Source: DATFML01 sp964571225
Lineage (GTDB): Bacteria; Pseudomonadota; Gammaproteobacteria; DATFLG01
DNA: 64,000 bases
NCBI GenBank assembly: GCA_964571225.1
Contig: CAZNBB010000001.1
Coordinates: 27,901 to 91,900, forward strand
Reading direction: 5' to 3'
How positions within the stretch are numbered: the first letter of the stretch is position 1; the number at the start of each line of letters is the position of its first letter. The notes under the pieces were generated by a model. The model saw only the letters and a list, made by a program, of their open reading frames with translations. It did not search any database and had not been told where the DNA came from. Positions 25,214 through 32,594 of this stretch are shown piece by piece. The translations under genes were made by a program, and so were the position numbers.

Positions 25214-25238
25214 GTTCTATAGTATCACGATAGAGAAC
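25214..25238 (+). promoter_or_regulatory. candidate LexA operator shared by lexA and mrfA
   Basis: GTTCTAT, nine bases, ATAGAGAAC: the inner arms TCTAT and ATAGA (25216-25220, 25230-25234) form a perfect dyad, and the GTTC/GAAC outer parts match with a two-base offset. It contains -10-like sequence on both strands (TATAGT, TACTAT). It is not the enterobacterial CTGT N8 ACAG box, in line with the changed recognition helix of this LexA. Confidence 0.5.
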
Positions 25239-25254
25239 GGATGGAGAACGAGCC

Positions 25255-27678
25255 ATGTCCCTGCCCGCCCCCCAGATCCCCGAGGAAATCGGCGCTACCG
25301 AGCCGGATCGTGTCGCCCGTCTGGTGGCGCGCCTGAAGCGCAAGTACCGCGGCCGCATTACCGGCGAGTTGGTGGTGCCGGCGAGGCCGGGGCGCTACGA
25401 ACCCTTTCCTCCCGATCTGGACCCGCGCCTGGTGCAGGCCCTGCACTCCCGCGGCGTGGAGCGGTTGTACAGCCATCAACGTGGGGCGTGGGAGGCGGTG
25501 CGTGCCGGCCGCCACACGGTGGTGGTCACGCCCACCGCCTCCGGCAAGACCCTCTGCTACAACCTGCCCGTGCTGCAGGCGGCCCTGCAGGACAAGGCCA
25601 AGGCTTTGTACCTGTTTCCCACCAAGGCCCTGTCCCAGGATCAGGTTGCCGAGATCCTGGAGCTCAACCGGGCCGGCGAGCTGGGGGTGCGGGCGTACAC
25701 CTTCGACGGCGACACCCCGGGCGATGCCCGCAAGGCGGTACGTACCCGCGGCGACATCGTGGTGTCCAATCCGGACATGCTGCACCAGGGCATCCTCCCG
25801 CACCACACCAAGTGGGCCCAGTTCTTCGAGAACCTGCGCTATGTGGTGATCGACGAAATGCACACCTACCGCGGCGTGTTCGGCTCCCATGTGGCCAACG
25901 TGCTGCGCCGGCTGCGGCGTATTTGCCGGTTCTACGGCAGCGACCCGGTGTTCGTGCTCTGTTCGGCCACTATCGCCAATCCCGGCGAGCTGGCCGAGCA
26001 GCTCATCGAAGGGCCGGTGCGGACCATCGACGAAAGCGGCGCGCCCCAGGGCGCGAAACAGCTGCTGCTGTGGAACCCGCCGGTGATCAATCCCGATCTG
26101 GGCATCCGTGCATCGGCCCGTTCCCAGACCACCCGCATCGCCCGTTATGCCGTGAAGAGCGGATTGAAGACCATCCTGTTCACCCAGACCCGGTTGATGG
26201 TGGAAGTGCTCACCAAGTACCTCAAGGACGTGTTCGACCGGGACCCACGCCGCCCGCCGCGGGTGCGCGCCTACCGGGGCGGCTATCTGCCCACGGAACG
26301 CCGGGACACCGAGCAAAAGCTGCGGGCGGGATCGGTGGACTGCGTCATCTCCACCTCGGCCCTGGAACTGGGCGTGGACATCGGCGCCCTGGACGTGTGC
26401 GTGCTGAACGGCTACCCGGGCACCATCGCCGGCACCTGGCAGCGCCTGGGTCGCGCCGGGCGGCGCAACCGGCCGGCCCTGGGTGTGCTGGTGGCCACCA
26501 GCGAGCCGCTGGACCAGTATATCGTGCGCAACCCGGATTTTTTCCTCGGGGCGTCGCCGGAGCACGCCCGCATCGACCCGGACCAGTTGCTGATCCTCAT
26601 GGATCACATACGCTGTGCCGCCTTCGAACTCGCCTTTCGGGAAGGAGAGCGTTTCGGCGGCGAGGAACTCTCAGAGTGCCTGGCCTATCTGGAGGAAGAA
26701 GGCGTGCTGCACCGGGAGGGTGAGGGCTGGCACTGGATGGACGACAGCTATCCCGCCAACAGCGTGAGCCTGCGCTCGGTGGCCGAGGGCAATTTCGTGG
26801 TCATCGACATCACCGACGGCGGCAAGCAGGTGATCGCCGAAGTGGACTACACCAGCGCGCCGGTGACCCTTTACGAAGGCGCCATCTACATGGTGCAGGC
26901 TAGGCCCTGGCAGGTGGAACGCCTGGACTGGGAAGGGCGCAAGGCCTTCGTGCGCCAGACCGAGGCCGACTATTACACCGACGCCATCGACTATACGCGG
27001 CTGAAGATCCTGGAGGACTTCGAGCGGGATTCCGCCGCCGGTGCCCATTGCGCCCGGGGTGAGGTGCACGTGGTGCGGCGGGTGGCCGGCTACAAGAAGA
27101 TCCGCTATTACACCCACGACAACGTGGGCTACGGCAATGTGGATCTGCCCGATCAGGAAATGCACACCACAGCGGTGTGGTGGCAGGTGGACAGTCGTGC
27201 CCTGGAAGCCGCCTTCGAAAGCCGCTGGCAGGCACTGGACGGTTTTCTCGGCGCTGCCTACGCCATGCATTCGGTGGCGGCGCTGCTCACCATGTCCGAG
27301 CTGCGCGATCTGGGACGCGCGGTCGGCGACGGGCAGGGTACCTGGTTCGCCACCGTGGACGCCGACGGACGCGGGCGCATGCGCAGCGCGGACGGGGAAC
27401 CCGTGGAGGCCGACACCCATGGTTTCGTGCCCACCGTGTTCCTGTACGACAACTATCCCGGCGGCGTAGGGTTGTCGGCGCCGCTGTTCGATCTGCGCAC
27501 GAAGGTGCTGGCCGGCGCCCGGGTGCTGGTGCAGGACTGCGGCTGCCGACACGGTTGCCCGGCCTGCGTCGGCCCGATCCTGGCCAGTGAAGAAGCCCGC
27601 GGCGGCTCGCCCAAGGCCGCTGCCCTGCGGGTGATCGATCTGCTGGCTTCGGGATATTCCGGCCATGAGTCGCCTTAG
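25255..27678 (+). CDS. mrfA: MrfA-like DEAD/DEAH helicase (DUF1998/YprA family)
   Basis: 807 residues; ATG 25255 with GGAG upstream. Superfamily 2 helicase: Walker A TPTASGKTLCYNLP, Walker B VIDEMHTYRG (DExH-type box), motif III LCSATIANP, and motif VI LGRAGRRNRP. The C-terminal DUF1998 domain carries the four-Cys zinc motif CGCRHGCPACVGP. The family includes MrfA of Bacillus subtilis, a helicase for repair of mitomycin C damage that works with the exonuclease MrfB. Here the exonuclease gene overlaps the 3' end by 14 bases, and lexA is divergent. SOS control of the pair is inferred from the shared intergenic dyad. Confidence 0.93.
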   Translation: MSLPAPQIPEEIGATEPDRVARLVARLKRKYRGRITGELVVPARPGRYEPFPPDLDPRLVQALHSRGVERLYSHQRGAWEAVRAGRHTVVVTPTASGKTLCYNLPVLQAALQDKAKALYLFPTKALSQDQVAEILELNRAGELGVRAYTFDGDTPGDARKAVRTRGDIVVSNPDMLHQGILPHHTKWAQFFENLRYVVIDEMHTYRGVFGSHVANVLRRLRRICRFYGSDPVFVLCSATIANPGELAEQLIEGPVRTIDESGAPQGAKQLLLWNPPVINPDLGIRASARSQTTRIARYAVKSGLKTILFTQTRLMVEVLTKYLKDVFDRDPRRPPRVRAYRGGYLPTERRDTEQKLRAGSVDCVISTSALELGVDIGALDVCVLNGYPGTIAGTWQRLGRAGRRNRPALGVLVATSEPLDQYIVRNPDFFLGASPEHARIDPDQLLILMDHIRCAAFELAFREGERFGGEELSECLAYLEEEGVLHREGEGWHWMDDSYPANSVSLRSVAEGNFVVIDITDGGKQVIAEVDYTSAPVTLYEGAIYMVQARPWQVERLDWEGRKAFVRQTEADYYTDAIDYTRLKILEDFERDSAAGAHCARGEVHVVRRVAGYKKIRYYTHDNVGYGNVDLPDQEMHTTAVWWQVDSRALEAAFESRWQALDGFLGAAYAMHSVAALLTMSELRDLGRAVGDGQGTWFATVDADGRGRMRSADGEPVEADTHGFVPTVFLYDNYPGGVGLSAPLFDLRTKVLAGARVLVQDCGCRHGCPACVGPILASEEARGGSPKAAALRVIDLLASGYSGHESP

Positions 27679-28888
27679 CGACAGGTTGGGAAAGCTGCGC
27701 TCGAACGCGCCGGCAGCGCCGCAGGCGGTTCCCGTGCAGTCCGAGCTGGGCGGGCGTATGCAGCGCCTGCGCGGCGCTGCCTCCCCAAGGAGCGAGAAGG
27801 ACGATGTCGTGCTGGCTGAGCAGCTCGGCGGTGCCTGCATCGCCGAAGGCGTCATCGCGGTAGGCGAGACGTTGGCTCTGGAGCATGACCATGGGCGCGT
27901 GCGCCTGCGGGACGCGCTGGCGACGTCCTTGGATGCGCTGTCGCCGGGTGGCTCGGTGGCGGTCGATGAGCTGGTGTTCATGGATACAGAGACCACCGGC
28001 CTGGCCGGTGGAACCGGGACGGTCGTGTTTCTGCTGGGGTTGGCGCGACTGGGGCCCACAGGCCTGGAACTCATGCAGTTGGTGCTGACGCGTTTCTCCG
28101 GGGAAGCCGCGCTGCTGGAGGCGGCACGGGAATGGGTGGCGCGCGGGCAGGCCGTGGTCACATTCAACGGCCGCAGCTTCGATGTACCCCTGCTGACCGC
28201 CCGCTATCGCCTCAAAGGCCGGACCGATCCGTTTTCCGCGTTGCCCCAGATCGATCTGCTGCATCCCACCCGGCGCGCGTTTGCTCGCCAATGGCCGGAT
28301 TGCCGCCTGCAGAGCGCCGAACAACGGCTGCTGGATTTTCACCGTCGCGACGATCTGCCCGGCGCAATGGCACCCCAGGCGTGGTTCGACTGGGTACGGC
28401 GCGGCTCCATGACACTGCTGCCGGGGGTGACCAAGCACAACCGGTGGGACTTGCTTTCCCTGGCGGCCCTGATGCCGGTGCTGGAGAATGTGTACCGCGA
28501 TCCGGAAGCCTGGGGTGGAGATCCGCTGGCGGTGGCCCGCTTTCAACGGGGGCGTGGGGACGTCGCCGCTGCCTTGGCCATGCTGGAGGCCCACGCGCAC
28601 AGCCTGTGTCCCGCCGGTTCCAACGAGCTGGCGCGGCTGCACCGGGACCGAGGCGACTGGGCGGCCGCGGTCGCCATCTGGCGGCGGTTGGCCGCTCACG
28701 ACAACGTCGAAGCCCTGGAGCGCCTGAGCAAGTTCTACGAACATATGTGCGGGGATTTTACTCAGGCCTTGCACTATGCTGAGCGACTGGCGCTGGTGGA
28801 GCGCGCCAATCCGGCTCACGCGCACCGTTTGCAGCGTCTTCATTCCCGTCTTGGACGACGGGTTTCTCTGCCGGCCGGCGGTTCCTGA
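27665..28888 (+). CDS. mrfB: MrfB-like DnaQ-fold exonuclease (YprB family)
   Basis: 407 residues; its start overlaps mrfA by 14 bases. The RNase H-like exonuclease motifs are in order: FMDTETTGLAGGTG (Asp and Glu metal ligands), VTFNGRSFDVPLL, and KHNRWDLLSLAAL carrying the last Asp. Residues 1-85 are basic and probably bind DNA or the helicase. After the nuclease domain come about 110 residues of TPR-like helices (ARFQRGRGDVAAALAMLEAH, then two similar units). It is expected to degrade a DNA strand during repair of mitomycin-type adducts together with MrfA. Confidence 0.9.
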   Translation: MSRLSDRLGKLRSNAPAAPQAVPVQSELGGRMQRLRGAASPRSEKDDVVLAEQLGGACIAEGVIAVGETLALEHDHGRVRLRDALATSLDALSPGGSVAVDELVFMDTETTGLAGGTGTVVFLLGLARLGPTGLELMQLVLTRFSGEAALLEAAREWVARGQAVVTFNGRSFDVPLLTARYRLKGRTDPFSALPQIDLLHPTRRAFARQWPDCRLQSAEQRLLDFHRRDDLPGAMAPQAWFDWVRRGSMTLLPGVTKHNRWDLLSLAALMPVLENVYRDPEAWGGDPLAVARFQRGRGDVAAALAMLEAHAHSLCPAGSNELARLHRDRGDWAAAVAIWRRLAAHDNVEALERLSKFYEHMCGDFTQALHYAERLALVERANPAHAHRLQRLHSRLGRRVSLPAGGS

Positions 28889-28901
28889 TACCATCCTATC
28901 C

Positions 28902-28920
28902 GTTCCCTCGTGCCGGGAAC
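28902..28920 (+). terminator. hairpin after mrfB
   Basis: GTTCCC TCGTGCC GGGAAC followed by TTCCTT, 13 bases past the mrfB stop. The stem is only six base pairs and the T-run is broken, so it is a weak terminator at best. It directly borders repeat copy 2. Confidence 0.4.
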
Positions 28921-28926
28921 TTCCTT

Positions 28927-29082
28927 AGGGAACCTCCGCACAGGCCGCTGAAGCGGCGCTCACGGCGTTGCAAGGGCGCTCGGAATGCGGGGTCGAGAAG
29001 CGACAGACTGTCTGTAAACTGCGCTTCTTCGCCCCTTTGCGCCTGCGATCATCCACTTGATCGACCTGTGCAGAGGCTCCCT
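28927..29082 (-). repeat. MITE-like dispersed repeat, copy 2
   Basis: A 156 bp element inverted relative to copy 1 at 2475-2628. Its outer 18 bases (AGGGAACCTCCGCACAGG) match the reverse complement of its far end (CCTGTGCAGAGGCTCCCT) at 16 of 18 positions, giving terminal inverted repeats. It carries the same internal hairpin (GCCGC TGAA GCGGC). It contains no gene and shows no clear target duplication. It sits 39 bases after the stop codon of mrfB. Confidence 0.8.
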
Positions 29083-29175
29083 GGGAGGCCGCCTGCGCTG
29101 CTGGCCGCCAATCCGGCGGGGATCCCGGACACCGTGCGTCACCCCGGCGCCTTTCGAAACAACAGAGGATGCCCT

Positions 29176-29460
29176 ATGCCCAATGACAACTCCGCCTACC
29201 CTCAGACCTGGAACGGATCAGTCCCCAGCCATCGGGAAAGACGACTGCACGAAACCTATGAGTGGATACACATCCTTAACGATTCACTCTCCAGTCTGTT
29301 CTTCGTGATCGGCAGTGTTTTCTTCTTCTATCCCAGCATGCAGGACTACGGCACGTGGCTGTTTCTGATCGGCAGTATCCAGATGCTGATCGGCCCCATG
29401 ATCCGGATAGCCAACAAGCTGCACGTGCGCAACATTCGCAAGGAGCTCATTCACTGGTGA
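29176..29460 (+). CDS. YrhK-like small membrane protein
   Basis: 94 residues from ATG 29176, preceded by AGAGGA. After ~30 hydrophilic residues there are two hydrophobic helices (LSSLFFVIGSVFFFYPS and YGTWLFLIGSIQMLIGP) joined by a short loop, then a basic tail ending HVRNIRKELIHW. This layout matches the YrhK domain (two-helix membrane protein of unknown function). A GNAT acetyltransferase follows after 31 bases, so the two are probably cotranscribed. Confidence 0.75.
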   Translation: MPNDNSAYPQTWNGSVPSHRERRLHETYEWIHILNDSLSSLFFVIGSVFFFYPSMQDYGTWLFLIGSIQMLIGPMIRIANKLHVRNIRKELIHW

Positions 29461-29491
29461 TCGGTGATTCGGTGCGCCGAAGGAGACCGCC

Positions 29492-29995
29492 ATGGACAAG
29501 ATTCGAATCGCACCGGCCGGCATAGATGACGTGCCTGTCATTCACGAGATGATCGGCGCTTTGGCCGACCATCTGGGCCTTGCCCACGAATTGGTGGCCA
29601 CTGAAGGCGATTTGCATGATGCGCTGTTCGGCCCACGCCCCAGGGCGGAAGTCGTACTTGCCTACATGGGGGATGCACCGGCCGGCTTCGCGCTCTTTTA
29701 CAACAACTATTCCACGTTCCGCGGGCGCTGCGGCATTCATCTGGAGGATCTGTATGTGCTGCCGGTGTGGCGGGGCAAGCGTATCGGGCGCCGGTTGCTG
29801 GCCCATATCGCCCGTTTGACTCTCGAGCGCGGGTGCGGTCGCCTGGAGTGGTGGGTGCTCGCCACGGACGAACGCGCGTCCCGGTTCTACGAGCAACTGG
29901 GCGCCACCGCGAAAGACGAATGGACCGTGTATCGGCTGAAGGGCGATTCGCTGGCACGACTGGCCCGGGAGTCCGACGATGCGGGATCGGTGTGA
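29492..29995 (+). CDS. GNAT-family N-acetyltransferase
   Basis: 167 residues; ATG 29492 follows GGAG. It is a single GNAT domain: IRIAPAGIDDVPVIHEMI at the start, LEDLYVLPVWRGKRIGRRLLAHIARL containing the acetyl-CoA pyrophosphate loop (RGKRIG), and WWVLATDERASRFYEQLGAT near the end. It resembles the diamine/aminoglycoside-acetyltransferase-like branch that has LEDLYV, but the acceptor cannot be assigned. It is encoded after the YrhK-like gene on the same strand. The following 266 bases (29996-30261) hold no feature I can support. Confidence 0.9.
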   Translation: MDKIRIAPAGIDDVPVIHEMIGALADHLGLAHELVATEGDLHDALFGPRPRAEVVLAYMGDAPAGFALFYNNYSTFRGRCGIHLEDLYVLPVWRGKRIGRRLLAHIARLTLERGCGRLEWWVLATDERASRFYEQLGATAKDEWTVYRLKGDSLARLARESDDAGSV

Positions 29996-30261
29996 TGCCG
30001 CCCTGGCGTGCCTCGGCGTTTGCAGGTCGGAAACGCGAGCAACGTGGTGTGACCGGCCCGTTGGGTCTGGCGTTGCGAGCGCAACCGGTCAAAGTCGGTT
30101 GACCACGTGCAGGTGTCGTCGGATAGGCGAGCCTTGCGGACCGGAGGCGGGTGGACGCGGGGTAGGCGATGTGCTAAGACATGCGGCCCATCACGCTTCG
30201 CGACTGCACGGCAGCTTCTGCAGAGCGAAGCCTGGCCGATTTTCCCAACGGCGGTGCCCCT

Positions 30262-30717
30262 GTGCGCAAGGAACTGTATACGGAAATCGACGTCGCTGCG
30301 AGTGCCGAAAAGGTCTGGAGTATACTGACCGACTTCGCACGCTATGCCCAATGGAATCCATTCATCCGCAGCGTGGAGGGCATTGCGGAAGTGGGCGAAT
30401 GGTTGACGGTCGGCATTGAAGCGCCTGACGGTCGCCGGTTGCGGCTTCGCCCCACGGTGGTTACCGTGCGTCCGCGGGAGGAGCTCGGCTGGATTGCCCG
30501 TCTGGTGGTCCCCGGGCTGTTGGATGGCGAACATGTTTTCCGTATCCAAGCGCTGAGCGGTACGCGGGTGACCTTCATCCAACGGGAGACTTTCACTGGC
30601 GTGCTGGTGCCGTTTCTGTGGCCTGTGTTGAGGCGTCGGCTGCAGGCGGGGTTCGAAGCGATGAATGCCGCCCTGCGCGAGCGCGCCGAGGCGGTCAACG
30701 AGCGATTGGCGGACTAG
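30262..30717 (+). CDS. SRPBCC-domain protein
   Basis: About 151 residues from GTG 30262. The frame is open back to an ATG at 30181, but that stretch has little third-position GC bias, unlike the body. The START/SRPBCC helix-grip fold is recognised from VRKELYTEIDVAASAEKVWSIL, FARYAQWNPFIRSV and LRPRE...W, followed by GEHVFRIQALSGTRVTFIQRE and a long C-terminal helix. These proteins bind hydrophobic ligands in a deep cavity; the ligand is unknown. The next gene begins 17 bases later. Confidence 0.8.
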   Translation: MRKELYTEIDVAASAEKVWSILTDFARYAQWNPFIRSVEGIAEVGEWLTVGIEAPDGRRLRLRPTVVTVRPREELGWIARLVVPGLLDGEHVFRIQALSGTRVTFIQRETFTGVLVPFLWPVLRRRLQAGFEAMNAALRERAEAVNERLAD

Positions 30718-30734
30718 CAAGGGGGAGAGAAGAA

Positions 30735-31346
30735 TTGGCGCAAGCGGAACAAATCACGTCCCGGGAGAGGCTCGACCGCGCCCGGCAGTATATGGAAACG
30801 AACGACAGCGAGGCGTTGCTGATGGCCGCGCGCGAGCTCATCGAAGGTATCGACGAACGCCAGCGGGAATACGATGAGGCGCGCAAAGACCTCAAGCGCA
30901 AGAAGCGCCAGGGCTGGAGCGTGGCCCAGCTCGGTATCAAGGTGGAGAAGGCCTACAAAGCGGCCGACTCGATCATAGAGATTTCGGTATTCGATCGGCT
31001 TCCAGAGCGTACCGTAGTCAGTCTGTACCATACGCCGGTGAACAAAGGCATGAGAGCCAGGGCGCGAACCCTTGCCGAGCAGCTGCAGGCGCGGAGCCGC
31101 GGGGAGCGTCCGTCAGAGCAGGCGGATGCCCAGTGGCGCGATCTGCTGCGCCAAAGCTGCGAAGACCTGGAAGCGGCTACCCGTGGGACCTTGTTGACGC
31201 CGCCCATGCTCAACAAGAAGGGGACCAAGATGCATTTTGCGCTGGAAGAGGCGGACGCTGATCGCGCCGATGCCGTGCGTGAAGCGCTTGCACTGATCGG
31301 CGTGCGCTACAAACTCCATGCGCAGTGCCTGGAACGACTGCCGTAG
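30735..31346 (+). CDS. conserved hypothetical cytoplasmic protein
   Basis: About 203 residues. The start is taken as TTG 30735 because GGGGGAGAG stands seven bases before it; the frame is open further upstream inside the previous gene. The N-terminal half is highly charged and helical (residues ~15-65, DERQREYDEARKDLKRKKR), probably a coiled coil. The C-terminal half has LLTPPMLNKKGTKMHFALEEAD and VREALALIGVRYKLHAQ. There is no signal peptide, membrane segment or motif I recognise. It is cotranscribed with the SRPBCC gene and ends at a perfect hairpin. Confidence 0.6.
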   Translation: MAQAEQITSRERLDRARQYMETNDSEALLMAARELIEGIDERQREYDEARKDLKRKKRQGWSVAQLGIKVEKAYKAADSIIEISVFDRLPERTVVSLYHTPVNKGMRARARTLAEQLQARSRGERPSEQADAQWRDLLRQSCEDLEAATRGTLLTPPMLNKKGTKMHFALEEADADRADAVREALALIGVRYKLHAQCLERLP

Positions 31347-31348
31347 GA

Positions 31349-31380
31349 CCGGTTGACGCCTGTCGGAAGGCGTCAACCGG
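31349..31380 (+). terminator. perfect hairpin between convergent genes
   Basis: CCGGTTGACGCC (31349-31360) pairs over all 12 bases with GGCGTCAACCGG (31369-31380) across an eight-base loop. It follows the stop at 31346 at once and precedes the end of the PilZ gene, so it may act in both directions. The T-run is poor. Confidence 0.65.
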
Positions 31381-31417
31381 CCTGCGTTCTGTAAGGATGG
31401 AATAGCGGGCGGCGCTG

Positions 31418-31744
31418 CTAGGCCGCCGGCTTGTCCTCAGGATAGAGGACGTTGTGAAGCTGGCGGCAAAGATCCACGTCGATTTCCCGGAAAGTGATGC
31501 CGGCGCCGTTCCGGGTACGGTAGGCCACCCGTCCCTTGATGTCGTAGTCCTGTCTACGCCCGTTGGCCTCAAGCGTGAAGCGGGCACGTACCGGCGCATT
31601 GGCCTCGGGCGGCAGCTGTTCGCTTTCTACGAACATGCCCTCCATGCTGATGTCATGGGAGCGGCAGGATATGCTGCCCAGGCCCTCGCAATCGATGGAC
31701 ACCGGATTGGGGAATTCTCTGCGGGGGCTCCAGCGACGTTCCAT
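31418..31744 (-). CDS. PilZ-domain protein, candidate cyclic di-GMP receptor
   Basis: 108 residues from ATG 31744 with a near-perfect Shine-Dalgarno (AAGGAGGT). A single PilZ domain: the basic RRWSPRREFP stretch provides RxxxR, and SHDISMEGMFV provides the DxSxxG motif, the two elements that bind cyclic di-GMP. The rest is a beta-barrel ending in ITFREIDVDLCRQLHNVL. It is a stand-alone receptor or adaptor; the output is unknown. A diguanylate cyclase is encoded at 5320-7707. Confidence 0.88.
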   Translation of the reverse strand: MERRWSPRREFPNPVSIDCEGLGSISCRSHDISMEGMFVESEQLPPEANAPVRARFTLEANGRRQDYDIKGRVAYRTRNGAGITFREIDVDLCRQLHNVLYPEDKPAA

Positions 31745-32075
31745 AGTTACCTCCTTCTTCGGTCAATCGCCGTCAAACAGTTGCTTGGTTACACTTATCG
31801 CCCGCCGGAACTGCGCAATTGAAGCGCCGTCGGCCGAACTGCGGAACCCGACTTCCACCGCATCGACCGGGGCCAACAAACCAGGGGCGCACTGAATCTA
31901 CCCGTACCCGCCGATGGTGAGGCCCGCCATTGTTACCGGTCATTGCAGGCAGTAGCAGGTTGGGTCACTTTGTCCGAAAGTATAGTGCACCGTGCATATG
32001 TCGCCAGTGTGACGGCCCTTGGAGGGGCATTCGGTCCGAAATAAGGCCAGGAAGCGGCCGGGGCAGGGTGGGGCT
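31745..32075 (+). other. intergenic region without identifiable gene
   Basis: About 330 bases between the PilZ gene and the end of the gap-containing protease gene. I see no gene, RNA or repeat. A small dyad, TGCAC C GTGCA, lies near 31985-31995. The region is next to an assembly gap, so content may be missing nearby. Confidence 0.5.
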
Positions 32076-32594
32076 TTATCCGCAATCCATTACAGTCTGT
32101 ACGGGAAAATACCGGTCCGCACTCCGTATCAGTGAGTCCACAGCGGACAGGACGGGCGCGGACAGGTCGGGCGTGGGCATTGAGCTCGTGATCGAGGGCG
32201 GCGTGATCCGATCGAANNNNNNNNNNGGCGTCGGCTCCGGTATCTCAATGCCCCACAGCAGCGTTGTCCGGGGCAGCAGCGTCAGCTGGTCCGCTAGAGA
32301 GAGAGCATCGGCGAGGCTCAGGCCGTGGCTGCTGGCGGGCTGCTGCCACGCCGCCAGGCGGGTCGTGGCGGGCCACTGCAGCCGGTGGATGGTACCGGGC
32401 GGATGGTGCCCTGACCGGACGGCATCCACGATCAGCAGTGAGTCGTCCACCGGCAGCCTGGCCAGCAGTTCCATGGGGGATCGGCAGCAGTGGGCCTGCG
32501 CATCCGCGCGACGGTCCTGCAGACGGTTTGCGATCAGCCAGCCGACCTGGTCGTCTCCCACATCCGAGCCGATCCCGACGACGTACAAGGTCAT
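32076..32594 (-). CDS. hydrogenase maturation protease for the group 3b hydrogenase (contains assembly gap)
   Basis: It starts at ATG 32594, overlapping the hydA stop by four bases (ATGA). The front ~122 residues are a HyaD/HoxM-type endopeptidase: MTLYVVGIGSDVGDDQVGW (the G-x-G-N/S-x-x-x-x-D-D entry with nickel-sensing Asp) and DDSLLIVDAVRSG (second Asp). Ten N interrupt it at 32217-32226, just after WGIEIPEPT. The frame beyond the gap (PDLSAPVLSAVDSLI) looks like the usual C-terminal helix, so the gap probably lies inside this gene, but the true missing length is unknown. It cleaves the C-terminal tail of the large subunit after nickel insertion. Confidence 0.65.
   Translation of the reverse strand: MTLYVVGIGSDVGDDQVGWLIANRLQDRRADAQAHCCRSPMELLARLPVDDSLLIVDAVRSGHHPPGTIHRLQWPATTRLAAWQQPASSHGLSLADALSLADQLTLLPRTTLLWGIEIPEPTXXXXFDRITPPSITSSMPTPDLSAPVLSAVDSLIRSADRYFPVQTVMDCG
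32217..32226. other. assembly gap (10 N)
   Basis: Ten consecutive N, a scaffold join of probably arbitrary length. It falls inside the predicted hydrogenase maturation protease gene. Confidence 0.99.

Noticed and set aside
23769..26723. 984-codon plus-strand open frame
   Set aside because: It runs antisense to SRAP and lexA and then out of frame through mrfA. Its translation is Arg/Pro/Gly-rich without domains; long shadow frames are expected at this GC content.
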